Assembly (NCBI RefSeq): GCF_000247605.1
Contig: NC_016894.1
Location: 3,957,732 to 4,021,731 of the forward strand
DNA from: Acetobacterium woodii DSM 1030
GTDB lineage: Bacteria > Bacillota > Clostridia > Eubacteriales > Eubacteriaceae
Direction: 5' to 3'
Length of the DNA: 64,000 nt
The translations under genes and the position numbers were made by a program. The notes under the pieces are model-generated. The model did no database searches, had not been told where the DNA came from, and saw nothing but the letters and a program-made list of their open reading frames with translations. Positions 1-8,639 of the stretch are shown one piece after another. Every line of letters starts with the position of its first letter. The stretch's first letter is position 1.

Positions 1-28
1 CGCTTTTCACAAAATTCTATTCTAGTCA

Positions 29-57
29 TTGCAAAGAAATAAAAATGGTGCTAAAAT
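29..57 (+). promoter_or_regulatory. Sigma-A-type promoter of the uvrA-like/marR operon
   Basis: TTGCAA at 29-34 and TAAAAT at 52-57 are separated by exactly 17 bases. An inverted GTTAAC/TTAAC pair just downstream (61-81) could be a MarR operator; that is inference. Confidence 0.55.
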
Positions 58-113
58 ATAGTTAACCCACTCATATATTAACCATATCACATAAATGGAA
101 GTGAGGAAAAAGT

Positions 114-2375
114 ATGTCTGATAATTATATTCAGGTATCAGGTGCAAGGGAACGAAATCTAAAAAACATAAATGTTCTGATACACAAAAAAGAAATTACG
201 GTTTTTACAGGTGTTTCCGGTTCAGGAAAATCATCTTTGGTATTTGATACAATAGCGGCAGAATCGCAAAGACAATTAAATGAAACCTACACCAGTTTTA
301 TCCGCCACCGTATGCCACATTACGGAAAACCCGATGTGGACACCATTGAAAATTTGTCCGTAGCCTTTATTATCAATCAAAAACGATTAGGTGGTAATGC
401 TCGTTCAACAGTTGGAACAATTACAGATATTTATTCTGTATTACGTTTATTGTTTTCCAGAATTGGAGAGCCATTTGTCGGTTATTCAGACGTTTTTTCA
501 TTCAACAATCCGGCTGGAATGTGTGAATATTGCGAGGGCTTGGGCAAAATTGAAACCATTGATATTGAAAGGCTGTTAGATAAAAATAAATCCTTAAATG
601 AGGGGGCTATCCGTTTTCCAACTTTTGAACCCAGCGGTTGGCGATTAACCCGCTATATTCATTCAGGCTTTTTTAATAATGACAAAACAATTAAGGACTA
701 TTCTACCGAAGAACTGGAGCTGTTACTTTACGCTGATGGAATTAAGGTTAAAAATCCTACCCCCGAATGGCATAAAACCTCATTGTATGAGGGTTTGCTT
801 CCACGCATTGAACGGAGTTTTCTTAAAAAAGAAGATGGAGAAAAGGTTAGATATGGAAAAGAAATTGAGCGGTTTGTTGTAAAGCAGGGTTGTCCCCACT
901 GTCATGGAACACGCTTGAATGATAAGGTACTATCTTGCAAAGTGAACGGAAAAAATATTGCGGAATGCGCAGATATGCAAATAAATGAGCTTTTGGATTT
1001 TGTTCAATCTATTCATGCTCCCGTAGCCGCTACAATCGTTTCGGAACTTGTGAATCGGATTCAGCACATGATATCCATTGGGCTAGGCTATTTAAACTTA
1101 GGCAGAGAAACCTCTACACTTTCAGGTGGAGAGTCGCAAAGAATTAAAATGGTTAGCCAGCTTGGCAGTAGCTTGACCGACCTTACTTACATTTTTGACG
1201 AACCGAGTATAGGGCTTCACCCTCATGACATAAGCAAAATTAATGAGCTTATGAGGTTGTTGCGTGACAAAGGGAACACTGTTCTGATCGTAGAGCATGA
1301 TCCAGACATGATAAAAATTGCAGACCATATTATTGATATGGGACCAGGTGCAGGAAGCCACGGAGGGGAAGTTGTATATCAAGGAAATTTGGATGGGCTG
1401 AAAACAGCGGGTACCCTCACGGGAAAATACTTATCCTACTGCCCCAAACTAAAATCTGATATTCGTGCCCCGAAAACTTGGCTTTCTATTCAAAATGCAA
1501 CCATGCATAATTTGAAGAACCTTTCGGTTGATATACCAAGAGGAGTAATGACTGTTGTAACCGGAGTTGCCGGTTCAGGAAAAAGTACGCTTATTAATGG
1601 GGTATTGCCACGGTTATATCCAGAAACTGTTTTTATTGACCAGAAAGGAATTCAAGCGTCAAAACGTTCCAACATTGCAACCTTTACAGGTATCTTTGAT
1701 ATTATCAGAAAATTATTTACGAAAAGGAACGGTGTAAGCGCCTCCCTATTCAGTTTCAATTCACAAGGTGCTTGTCCTGCCTGCAAAGGTCTAGGAGTTA
1801 CTTATACAGATTTGGCGTTTATGGATACAATTGTTACGGTATGTGAGGAATGTCACGGAAACCGTTATACGGACGAAGTGCTTGCCTATCAGCTAAGAGG
1901 AAAAAGTATTGCCGATGTTCTTAAAATGACGGTCACAGAAGCCTTAGAATATTTTCAGGAAAAAGAAATCATAACGGTACTAAAACGGCTTTCAGACGTT
2001 GGTATCACTTATGTTTCTTTAGGACAACCATTAAGCACGCTTTCAGGTGGTGAATTACAGCGAATTAAACTTGCTTCCGAACTCGAAAACGGTGGTCAGA
2101 TTTATGTTTTGGACGAACCGTCAACAGGTTTGCATATGGCTGATATAAAACAGTTGATTAGTGTAATGAATCGCCTTGTAGAACAAAATTCCACTCTTAT
2201 TGTTATAGAACACAATTTGGATATTATTTGTCAAGCAGATTGGATTATTGACATAGGCCCCTATGCAGGACAGAATGGTGGTAAGATCATGTTTACAGGA
2301 TTACCAAAAGATTTAATCAACTGTCCCGATTCTTTAACTGGAAAGCACTTGAAAAAGTATATTAATGAAAAATAG
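114..2375 (+). CDS. Short UvrA-like ABC ATPase (UvrA2/DrrC class)
   Basis: This soluble protein has two ABC-type ATPase halves. The first Walker A (GVSGSGKS) is at residues 33-40 with an LSGGESQR signature near 336; the second Walker A (GVAGSGKS) is near 484 with LSGGELQR near 642. CxxC pairs (CEYCEGLG, CPHCHGTR, CPACKGLG, CEECHGNR) are the zinc modules of UvrA. At 753 aa it is about 190 residues shorter than housekeeping UvrA, consistent with lacking the UvrB-binding region. Family knowledge: short UvrA paralogs such as Streptomyces DrrC protect against DNA-binding drugs. The start follows GTGAGG at 100-105. The neighbouring marR gene suggests a drug-inducible operon; a resistance role is inference. 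Confidence 0.85.
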   Translation: MSDNYIQVSGARERNLKNINVLIHKKEITVFTGVSGSGKSSLVFDTIAAESQRQLNETYTSFIRHRMPHYGKPDVDTIENLSVAFIINQKRLGGNARSTVGTITDIYSVLRLLFSRIGEPFVGYSDVFSFNNPAGMCEYCEGLGKIETIDIERLLDKNKSLNEGAIRFPTFEPSGWRLTRYIHSGFFNNDKTIKDYSTEELELLLYADGIKVKNPTPEWHKTSLYEGLLPRIERSFLKKEDGEKVRYGKEIERFVVKQGCPHCHGTRLNDKVLSCKVNGKNIAECADMQINELLDFVQSIHAPVAATIVSELVNRIQHMISIGLGYLNLGRETSTLSGGESQRIKMVSQLGSSLTDLTYIFDEPSIGLHPHDISKINELMRLLRDKGNTVLIVEHDPDMIKIADHIIDMGPGAGSHGGEVVYQGNLDGLKTAGTLTGKYLSYCPKLKSDIRAPKTWLSIQNATMHNLKNLSVDIPRGVMTVVTGVAGSGKSTLINGVLPRLYPETVFIDQKGIQASKRSNIATFTGIFDIIRKLFTKRNGVSASLFSFNSQGACPACKGLGVTYTDLAFMDTIVTVCEECHGNRYTDEVLAYQLRGKSIADVLKMTVTEALEYFQEKEIITVLKRLSDVGITYVSLGQPLSTLSGGELQRIKLASELENGGQIYVLDEPSTGLHMADIKQLISVMNRLVEQNSTLIVIEHNLDIICQADWIIDIGPYAGQNGGKIMFTGLPKDLINCPDSLTGKHLKKYINEK

Positions 2376-2387
2376 GAGGTTGACTTA

Positions 2388-2810
2388 ATGGCTATAAAAG
2401 AATTAGAGGAAAGTTATGTTCCCTTTCAATGCATGATTGTATCAGATTCAAATCGGTTCAATGTTGAGGGTGTTTCAACGGCACAATACTATATCCTCGA
2501 TACATTGAATAAGCAAGGGGCGAAAACCACGAAAGAACTTGCTGAAATGAGAGGTATCTCACAATCTGGTATTTCAAAATTAACAAAGCGTTTGCTGGAA
2601 AAAAAGTATATTATTCAGGAAAGGCAGGCGAATGACCGCCGCTCTTACAATATTGTTCTTACCAAAGATGGAAAAGCTTTTTTAAATCGTGTTGAGGATT
2701 TTGGAAATGAAATTATGAACCTAATTGAAGAAGCATTAACAGAGGAAGAAGTACATGCCTTTTCAATGATGTGCAAAAGGGTTACGAGCTTATACGCAAG
2801 AAAGCAATAG
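2388..2810 (+). CDS. MarR-family transcriptional regulator
   Basis: This is a 140-aa winged-helix protein of usual MarR length. The recognition region (TTKELAEMRGISQSGISKLTKRLLEK) is followed by a wing with the family-typical DxRS (NDRRSY). It starts 12 bases after the uvrA-like stop, behind an AGGAGG site, so the two genes form an operon. It probably represses its own operon and responds to a small molecule; the ligand cannot be read from sequence. Confidence 0.88.
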   Translation: MAIKELEESYVPFQCMIVSDSNRFNVEGVSTAQYYILDTLNKQGAKTTKELAEMRGISQSGISKLTKRLLEKKYIIQERQANDRRSYNIVLTKDGKAFLNRVEDFGNEIMNLIEEALTEEEVHAFSMMCKRVTSLYARKQ

Positions 2811-2840
2811 GCATACTTAGGAGAATACGAGAATTTATCT

Positions 2841-2875
2841 GCCCTACGGTAAATAAAAAAAACCGTAGTTATGGC
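2841..2875 (+). terminator. Inverted repeat after marR, weak terminator candidate
   Basis: The stem CTACGGT (2844-2850) pairs with ACCGTAG (2862-2868), extended by GCC/GGC outside. There is no clear T-run, so a terminator role is only possible. Confidence 0.3.
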
Positions 2876-2939
2876 ATATGTTTCGTTGTGCTGTAATTGC
2901 ATATGGAGCAGGGCACTTCAGAACAGCGGTAATATTGAA

Positions 2940-3065
2940 AGTCGTGACTCAGGTAATTATGCATTGGATGAAAGTAAAGAAATCGCACGATTAAAACGGG
3001 AGTTGCGGGATACTCAAGATGCATTGGATGTCTTAAAAAAGGCTATCGGCATTCTGGGAAAATAA
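2940..3065 (+). pseudogene. IS3-family OrfA remnant (outer element, left part)
   Basis: This is the C-terminal leucine-zipper end of an IS3-family OrfA (ESKEIARLKREL... ending KKAIGILGK). The N-terminal helix-turn-helix half is missing. Downstream, the -1 frame reads TEAIYVEVTKK and continues, after removal of the ISL3 element, into the OrfB start at 7899. The two pieces are therefore one gene pair split by insertion. Confidence 0.75.
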
Positions 3066-3187
3066 CCGAAGCGATTTATGTTGAGGTTACCAAAAAGGGT
3101 TCTTCCGTAAAAAGCCGTTTACTAAACGATTTATTAAACCTGAAGTGATATAATAAAGACATCAAATAGAAAGAAAGGGTGGTAAAA

Positions 3188-4134
3188 ATGGATTCACCAA
3201 ATACCCTGATTTTGGATCATTACTTCCCATCCGATGTTTTAAAGATCACGGAAGTAATTGAAACTGATAAAATCATTATTCATATGAAATCTCTTTCCAG
3301 AACCTGTGTCTGTCCCAGGTGTCACCAGACACTTAAGCATTATCACGGTACCTATACAAGAAAAGTTCAGGATCTTCCCATACTGGGAAAAAATGTTCAG
3401 CTCCGGATTAAAGCCCATGAGTACATCTGTGACAATGAAGCGTGCTCGGTTAAAACCGTTGCTGAAACATTTGATGGCTTTCTTAACACAAACCGAAGAA
3501 TGACTCAGCGATGTGAAGATTTCATCTGTATGCTGGCAATGGAAACCAGTTGTGAGGGGTGCGCACGGATCTGTCAGGCAATGAATCTGAATATCAGCGG
3601 CGATAGCGTGATTCGCTTTCTGACAGAACATTATGAGTCTCAGCCGGTTCCAGTTTGTAGTGAAACGATTGGTGTTGATGATTTTGCCTTCAAAAAAAGA
3701 AGCCGATACGGAACGGTGATTGTTGACGAAGCCACCCACAAACCGGTTGCAGTTCTGGATGGTCGTGACAGCAATACATTCAAGGCCTGGTTGCGGCAGA
3801 ACAGACAGGTCAAGCGGATCACTCGAGACCGTGCCGGGGCCTATGCTTCCGCTATTGGGGAAATCCTGCCCGATGCCATGCAGATTGCCGACCGATTTCA
3901 CCTTCATCAGAATCTATTGGAGGCCGTTCAGAATGCACTCAAATCAGTTATCCCGGCTAATATAAAAATATCAGTTGATCAGGAACAGCCTGCTGGACAG
4001 CAACCGACAGAAAGAACTGCAAAAGAAAGGATTAAAAAAAAATGATCCCCCGGCAAGACCGGTCAGTTATGATGAAAACCGGATCCAACGCTACAATGCA
4101 GTTAAAGAATACATTGGTGCCGGATTCACGATCA
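3188..4134 (+). pseudogene. ISL3 transposase, N-terminal part
   Basis: The N-terminal zinc finger is visible (CVCPRCH and YICDNEAC), followed by the start of the DDE domain (GVDDFAFKKRSRYGT). The open frame from ATG 3188 drifts out of frame between about 3960 and 4020 and stops at 4045. The correct continuation (GLKKNDPPARPV..., then KEYIGAGFT) is in another frame and runs to the inner transposon at 4134. The rest is at 7157-7878. The start at 3188 has AAAGGGTGG just upstream, and a TATAAT at 3149 could be its -10. Confidence 0.85.
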
Positions 4135-4208
4135 TGTAAATTTTCACATTATTTCGGACTGGATTAATCACAATAAATCGGATGAAAAAGAACCAAATAA
4201 TGCGAAAA
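4135..4208. repeat. Left end of the TniA-TniB transposon with inverted internal repeat
   Basis: The terminal repeat begins at 4135. TTTTCACATTATTTCGG at 4141-4157 recurs in inverted orientation at 4193-4208 (TTTTCGCATTATTTGG read on the minus strand). This fits two transposase-binding sites. Confidence 0.6.
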
Positions 4209-4298
4209 TAATGGCGTGTTGAAAGTATAATTCCAGTTTTTAATCACATAATCACGCTTTATTTCTCCAGAAAAAAAGGGAAATAACGCCGTCAGGCG

Positions 4299-5099
4299 CT
4301 AAATCCCAGCTTCCGCAGAAGCGGCAAAAACAATCTCTTCATCGATGAGATCACGCTGCTTTTGAAAGGCAAGAATCAGACATTGAGTCACCAGATTACC
4401 AACTAATCGTGGGTAACCACCCGTTGAAGACGAAATGGCCTCATAAGCGTTCTCGTTGATCAGATTCCGTGAAACACCAGCATGCTTAAACCGGTGTTTG
4501 ATGTAGTCCCTGACCTCATCCGGGGTCAATGGCGAAAAATGAAAGCGGGTCACCAGTCGCTGATCAAGCGACCGGTTCTGGTTTAAGGCCAGACGGTTGG
4601 CCAAAGTCGGTAAACCAGTAAGAATCAGAATAAAAGGATTGCGTTTATCCATATCAAAGTTAAAAATGATGCTCAGATCGTGAAGAAACTGAGCGGAAGC
4701 CGACTGCATCTCATCCAGGATAAAGACCGGGGTGATGCGGCGCTTATCATAAAGATCGGTAATGGCGTTCTGAATCTGAAAGAACAGCTCCACTTTGCGG
4801 AATCGGGGTTGTTCCCCCAGCGAAAACGCCAGCCCCCGGTAAAAATCCATGGTTGTGCCGGAAGACATCGGGAAATACATGACCTTATATAAGGACGGAT
4901 TCAGGGTGTCCGCAAAGACCCGAAGCGTTGATGTTTTACCAACCCCGGGGTCCCCGGTAATCAGACCAAACCCACGGGTCGTTTTGAGATAATCCAGGCG
5001 GGCCAGCACTTCCTTGTAAGCTTCCGACTGAAAGAGCATCGCTGAATCAATCCCCTTGTCAAAGGGTGCCTGCTGGAATCCGAAAAATGATTTATACAT
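4299..5099 (-). CDS. TniB/TnsC/ExeA-like AAA ATPase of the transposon
   Basis: This is an AAA+ ATPase of about 266 aa with Walker A GDPGVGKT near residue 50 and Walker B VFILDEMQ near 130, followed by sensor-like GLPTLANRL and a DQRLVTRF arginine region. The N-terminus (MYKSFFGFQQAPFDKG) is typical of ExeA/TniB proteins. Such ATPases select target DNA and activate a TniA/TnsB transposase. The ATG at 5099 overlaps the last codons of the transposase gene, so translation is coupled; a GTG at 5108 is the alternative. Confidence 0.85.
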   Translation of the reverse strand: MYKSFFGFQQAPFDKGIDSAMLFQSEAYKEVLARLDYLKTTRGFGLITGDPGVGKTSTLRVFADTLNPSLYKVMYFPMSSGTTMDFYRGLAFSLGEQPRFRKVELFFQIQNAITDLYDKRRITPVFILDEMQSASAQFLHDLSIIFNFDMDKRNPFILILTGLPTLANRLALNQNRSLDQRLVTRFHFSPLTPDEVRDYIKHRFKHAGVSRNLINENAYEAISSSTGGYPRLVGNLVTQCLILAFQKQRDLIDEEIVFAASAEAGI

Positions 5100-6351
5100 G
5101 CGGCACACCGCCTAAGGAACTGTAGCTGATGGGATTGTTATTGCGTTTGGCAACCGCATTGTCCTTCATAATGACTTTATTACAGGTATAAATCCGGACA
5201 CTGTTTTCATAGATATAGATTTTATCCGGGGATTCATTGGGGTAACGGATATCCACGCTCTTACCAATAAACATCGGCGACGCTTCGAAAAGGGCGTTGT
5301 GCAGCGAGATGGTGGCATCCGACTTGACCTTCCGGGTCACCCGGATCAGAAAGGCTTCATCAATGATCCGGGGATCCGAAAAATGCTTAATCCGGTCACT
5401 CCCCCGCATATAGAAGACCATCGGTGCTTCATTGATGGACGAATGAACCTTGTGATGATAGTCCCGAGCCAGCCAGGCCTCAAAGCGTTGGTTAAGGACA
5501 TCAAGATCCATTAAGTCAGCATCCGTCAAAAGTGGATAGAAACGGCTGCGGACCGTTTTGAAAAAGCGCTCAATTTTGCCCTTGCTTTTTGGATCATAAG
5601 GCTTGGTATTGACCAGCGCTATCCCCAGGGTGGCACAGGAAGTATTGAGTTGGTGGGAACGGAAAATCTTGCCATTATCCGCATAAAGCATGGTGGGCTT
5701 ACCGCAGGTAAGTAAAGCAGATTTAAGGACATGAAGGAGATCTTCATTCTTTTCAGCCAGCATGAACTGAGCCCCGGTAATCCGCCGGGAAGCGTCATCG
5801 ATAAAAGCAATCAGATAAGTTTTGCGCTTTTTGCCGTTAAGGGACAGATACGGGCCGTGGGAGACATCGGTCTGCCACAGGGTGTTGATGTCAATATGAG
5901 CAAACCGGCGGCGGTCCGACGTATCGATCGCCGATGGCTTTAACAGCTGATGTTTTTTGAGCAGCCGATACACCGTCGAATAGGAACAGTCGGAGCTGGT
6001 GAAGTGACCTTCGTAAATGAGCCATTCCTGGAACAACTTTACGGATAAATGGATGTTCTCATTTCTCAGCTTAAGCAACAGCTTCACTGATTCCGCCGGT
6101 AAAGCCCGGGACGACCCTTTGTCTGTCCGAACCTTCGGCTTGAGCGCATCAAAACCATGGCGCCGATAGAGCCGGTGCCATTCCAGCAGGGTTTTGCGGT
6201 TGTAAGTGCGGATGCCATAATGGGGAACATCATGGGTTTTTGCACTGATCTCATCCAGATAAGCCGTGTGCGATGAGACGGTATCCGTGAGTAACGGTGC
6301 AATCAGGCCATAGCGAAATAAAGCAATCAGTTCTTTGTCTTTTTCAGTCAT
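5092..6351 (-). CDS. TniA/TnsB-like DDE transposase (rve integrase core)
   Basis: The 419-aa protein has an N-terminal helix-turn-helix, an integrase core with DVSHGPYL (first Asp), YADNGKIF (second Asp) and SKGKIERFFKTVR (Glu), and a C-terminal Mu-transposase-like beta-barrel segment (YPNESPDKIYIYENSVRIY). The start follows GGAGG at 6359-6363. It is the strand-transfer enzyme of the 4135-7156 element and is followed, with an 8-base overlap, by its ATPase partner. The pairing with an ATPase separates it from simple IS481 transposases. Confidence 0.85.
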   Translation of the reverse strand: MTEKDKELIALFRYGLIAPLLTDTVSSHTAYLDEISAKTHDVPHYGIRTYNRKTLLEWHRLYRRHGFDALKPKVRTDKGSSRALPAESVKLLLKLRNENIHLSVKLFQEWLIYEGHFTSSDCSYSTVYRLLKKHQLLKPSAIDTSDRRRFAHIDINTLWQTDVSHGPYLSLNGKKRKTYLIAFIDDASRRITGAQFMLAEKNEDLLHVLKSALLTCGKPTMLYADNGKIFRSHQLNTSCATLGIALVNTKPYDPKSKGKIERFFKTVRSRFYPLLTDADLMDLDVLNQRFEAWLARDYHHKVHSSINEAPMVFYMRGSDRIKHFSDPRIIDEAFLIRVTRKVKSDATISLHNALFEASPMFIGKSVDIRYPNESPDKIYIYENSVRIYTCNKVIMKDNAVAKRNNNPISYSSLGGVPHV

Positions 6352-6497
6352 TGTAAAAACCTCCGATTTTAAAAATATGAGGTTTTAAGGATCCATAAAA
6401 CCAGGTAAGTAGAGCATAACGGATCAATCGATAAAAGGCAAAGCAAACGCTGTGTGGGATAAACAGGACTTCAAAAAAATGCGGAAGGATGGTACAA

Positions 6498-7034
6498 TTA
6501 ATGTGCCATAAATCCTTTCTTAAAATGATCGTGATATCTTTTGCCGAAGATGTGGGGCTTCCCCACCGAGTAGACCATTTCAAGAAGCTTTATGGCTTTT
6601 TTATGCCAAAAATCAGGAAAGACGAGTAACGGATCATGGCAGATGCGAAAATACTCAATCAGCCGATTCATACAAAGTAGAAAACGTCGGGTGATAAAGT
6701 GCCGATGCTGAGGCGCTAAAGTATTGGCTGAAGGAATTCTGTTAAAGAAGGCCCAAAGCAGTTCCAATAGAAAAGGAAGGGCCAGTTGAAAGCCGGGATG
6801 GCAAAAGGAAGGCAGGATACTGACCGTTTTGCCGCAATGAATGCAGTAATGGCGCTGTACCGGAATGGAAAAGACATCATCATACCAGATGATGTGCCGG
6901 TGATAGACACCATGAAGATGGAGCCGCCGGCGCGAATAACAATGAGGGCAGCTGTCAATGCGGATTTTTTCAGATATGTGAAATTCTGTGATGTAATCTA
7001 ACGGATGGCCAGAAAAGTGTTCCAGATGAACCAT
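6498..7034 (-). CDS. Zinc-finger accessory protein of the transposon (DUF6431-like)
   Basis: The 178-aa protein has two CxxC pairs near the N-terminus (SCPHCYSRR and HYCIHCGKT) and a His/Phe-rich helical C-terminus. It resembles the zinc-finger head of ISL3 transposases and small proteins catalogued as DUF6431 (from memory, tentative). It has a good ribosome site (AAGGAAG) and is first in the leftward cluster, just inside the right end. By position it could be a TniQ/TnsD-like target selector or end-binding factor; this is inference. Confidence 0.65.
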   Translation of the reverse strand: MVHLEHFSGHPLDYITEFHISEKIRIDSCPHCYSRRRLHLHGVYHRHIIWYDDVFSIPVQRHYCIHCGKTVSILPSFCHPGFQLALPFLLELLWAFFNRIPSANTLAPQHRHFITRRFLLCMNRLIEYFRICHDPLLVFPDFWHKKAIKLLEMVYSVGKPHIFGKRYHDHFKKGFMAH

Positions 7035-7097
7035 GGTTTTTGCTTCCTTATCGTGATTAATGTTTAATCATTATATCATAGTTGATAAGACCGATTC

Positions 7098-7156
7098 ATC
7101 CAGAATAATTTGACTAAATCAGGACTGTTTTGACACTTATAATTTGCTAATTAACA
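7098..7156. repeat. Right end of the TniA-TniB transposon with direct internal repeat
   Basis: Read inward from 7156, TAG-CAAATTAT and then TAGTCAAATTAT recur about 30 bases apart, suggesting two tandem transposase-binding sites next to the TGTTAATT terminus. Confidence 0.55.
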
Positions 7157-7878
7157 CGATCAGTCAAACGGCAAAAATCCTCCACTGCAGCCGCAAGACT
7201 GTACGCAATAATATGAATGGAGATTTTGATGCATTATGTTGTCGGGAACCTCAAAGCTGCGCGGATCGCTATTATGATTACATTGTAAAATCATTGAGTG
7301 CCGGGATGATTCGTAAGGACATTTATCGTGAGATCATAAAACAGGGTTATCCGGGAAAAAAGACTGCCGCCTACGATTACATGAATAATGTGATTCAGAT
7401 CCTGGGTATTGAAATTGCTGTTAACAGAAGCTCATCAATTGAAGCCATCGAACGAAAGAAACAGTTAAATAAATTTGACCATCTATCCCGGAGAGAAATC
7501 TTTCGATTTCTCTGGATGAGTGAAGACATTTCACCCAAACACCGTGACTATCTGAAGATGAATTATCCGGTTATTTGCGAGCTCTACAAATGCATCAAGG
7601 AATTTCGTCAGATTTTCAAAGAAAAAAGCCTACCTCAACTGTATCTGTTCATTGATCGATATAAAGAATCTGAGATGAAGCCTCTTGCAATTTTTGCGAC
7701 CGGTCTGGAAAAAGATCTCGAAGCCGTTGAAAATGCTGTTGTCAGTGATTTATCAAATGGTTTTGTAGAAGGGGTCAACAACAAACTTAAAATGATAAAA
7801 CGAACCATGTATGGCCGGTGCGGTCAAAAATTATTGACAGCCAAATTGATGTATGATCCACATTCGAAACCTGGATAA
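7157..7878 (+). pseudogene. ISL3 transposase, C-terminal part
   Basis: This continues the 3188-4134 fragment. It begins [16 protein letters not shown] (helix-turn-helix insertion) and ends with the ISL3 signature [21 protein letters not shown], which holds the last catalytic Glu. The stop is at 7876-7878, 20 bases before the right inverted repeat. It cannot be expressed as a working enzyme without the first part. Confidence 0.85.
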
Positions 7879-7898
7879 CGGGTTTTTGCGGAAGAACC

Positions 7899-8053
7899 CC
7901 AAAAAGGCGGAAACAGCGCATCACGAGAAGCGCCCGGTTTCCGTCTCCGGAATGTTGCAAAAATTGGGTGTATCACGAACCGGGTATCGTTCGTGGATCA
8001 ACAGAAAACCGTCGAATACTCAAAAACGACAGGAAGACATCAAAATCTTTTAA
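7899..8053 (+). pseudogene. IS3-family OrfB start (outer element, right part)
   Basis: The frame reads KKAETAHHEKRPVSVSGMLQ and continues to KPSNTQKRQEDIK, the start of an IS3-family OrfB. It joins in frame to TEAIYVEVT at 3067-3089 once the ISL3 element and one 8-bp duplication are removed. A stop at 8051-8053 ends it before the catalytic DDE domain, so the outer element was decayed or truncated. Confidence 0.75.
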
Positions 8054-8106
8054 ATGATCGCACCTCATGATTTGGTATCTCTTTGGCAATCATCCAGCTA
8101 AAATCT

Positions 8107-8541
8107 TTATTCAATCTCTGATGATAACGCTGCTAGAATAGTTTCAACCGCTTTTTCATATTTTTTAATCCGTTCCTGGTCTTTCTCGGTTGGCTTTTCA
8201 ATACGTGTTAAATCCATATTATCAGCGATATCTGCCAATTTCACCCGACAGGCCGTTTCATTTTCTATTACTCTGCCAATAAATGCATCATAACATTCTC
8301 CATCGCGCTTAGTCAGGCAATCCAATACCTCAATGACTTCTTCTGAAAACCCCTGTTTACGTAAATCTTCAAAGGTAAACTCCGAATCCTCTACGACATC
8401 ATGCAATACTGCACATATTCGTTCAAGATCATTATCTCTTGAAAGCATCACTCGGAGTGGGTGTAATATATAGGGTGCTCCGGCTTTATCAACTTGCCCA
8501 GTATGAGCAATTGCAGCAATTTCGATTGCTTTATTTAACAT
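8107..8541 (-). CDS. Small HD-domain protein, (p)ppGpp hydrolase-like
   Basis: The 144-aa protein resembles the HD hydrolase half of SpoT/MESH1. IAHTGQVDKAGAPYILHPLRV carries the first His, VLHDVVEDSEF the HD pair, and VKLADIADNMDL a late Asp. There is no synthetase domain. By family it would hydrolyse alarmones or related nucleotides in the cytoplasm. It has a clear ribosome site (GGAGG) and seems intact although it lies among dead transposases. The substrate is not known from sequence alone. Confidence 0.8.
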   Translation of the reverse strand: MLNKAIEIAAIAHTGQVDKAGAPYILHPLRVMLSRDNDLERICAVLHDVVEDSEFTFEDLRKQGFSEEVIEVLDCLTKRDGECYDAFIGRVIENETACRVKLADIADNMDLTRIEKPTEKDQERIKKYEKAVETILAALSSEIE

Positions 8542-8607
8542 TTTAGACCTCCATTCCGCCGCTATTGCTTACGGCACAACTTGTTATCAAAAAACTTTAC
8601 GTTATAA

Positions 8608-8634
8608 ATGACGAGGGGACGTTTCGTTTGTCAT
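8608..8634 (+). repeat. REP-like palindrome, copy 1
   Basis: This 27-base unit starts ATGAC and ends TTGTCAT around a GACGTTTC centre. Copies 2 (9085-9110, inverted) and 3 (12995-13021) share the pattern ATGACnnnGGnnCGTTTCnnTTGTCAT. Copies 1 and 2 bracket the dead RAYT transposase. Confidence 0.6.
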
Positions 8635-8639
8635 ATTTA

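Larger units (their letters stand above)
4135..7156. mobile_element. TniA-TniB-zinc finger transposon (Tn7/Tn5053-like, 3,022 bp)
   Basis: The element carries three leftward genes: transposase, AAA ATPase and a small zinc-finger protein. Its ends are TGTAAATTTTCACATTAT (left) and, read inward, TGTTAATTAGCAAATTAT (right), matching at 14 of 18 positions and starting with TGT as in Tn7/Mu-type elements. CGATCA is duplicated at 4129-4134 and 7157-7162. Joining the flanks restores the ISL3 transposase frame ([11 protein letters not shown]). Repeated internal end motifs look like multiple transposase-binding sites. No cargo gene is present. I do not recognise a named family. Confidence 0.85.
3098..7898 (+). 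mobile_element. ISL3-family insertion sequence, itself interrupted
   Basis: Terminal inverted repeats start GGTTCTTCCG at 3098 and end CGGAAGAACC at 7898; the similarity extends about 20 bases inward. A perfect 8-bp target duplication CCAAAAAG flanks it at 3090-3097 and 7899-7906, the length expected for ISL3. Subtracting the 3,022-bp inner transposon and one 6-bp duplication leaves about 1.77 kb. It sits inside the IS3-family gene pair, whose reading frame is restored exactly when the element and one duplication are removed. Its transposase is frameshifted as well as interrupted, so it should not move on its own. Confidence 0.9.

Noticed and set aside
3239-3907. A 222-aa leftward protein
   Set aside because: It is antisense to the ISL3 transposase and has no ribosome site or recognisable domain.
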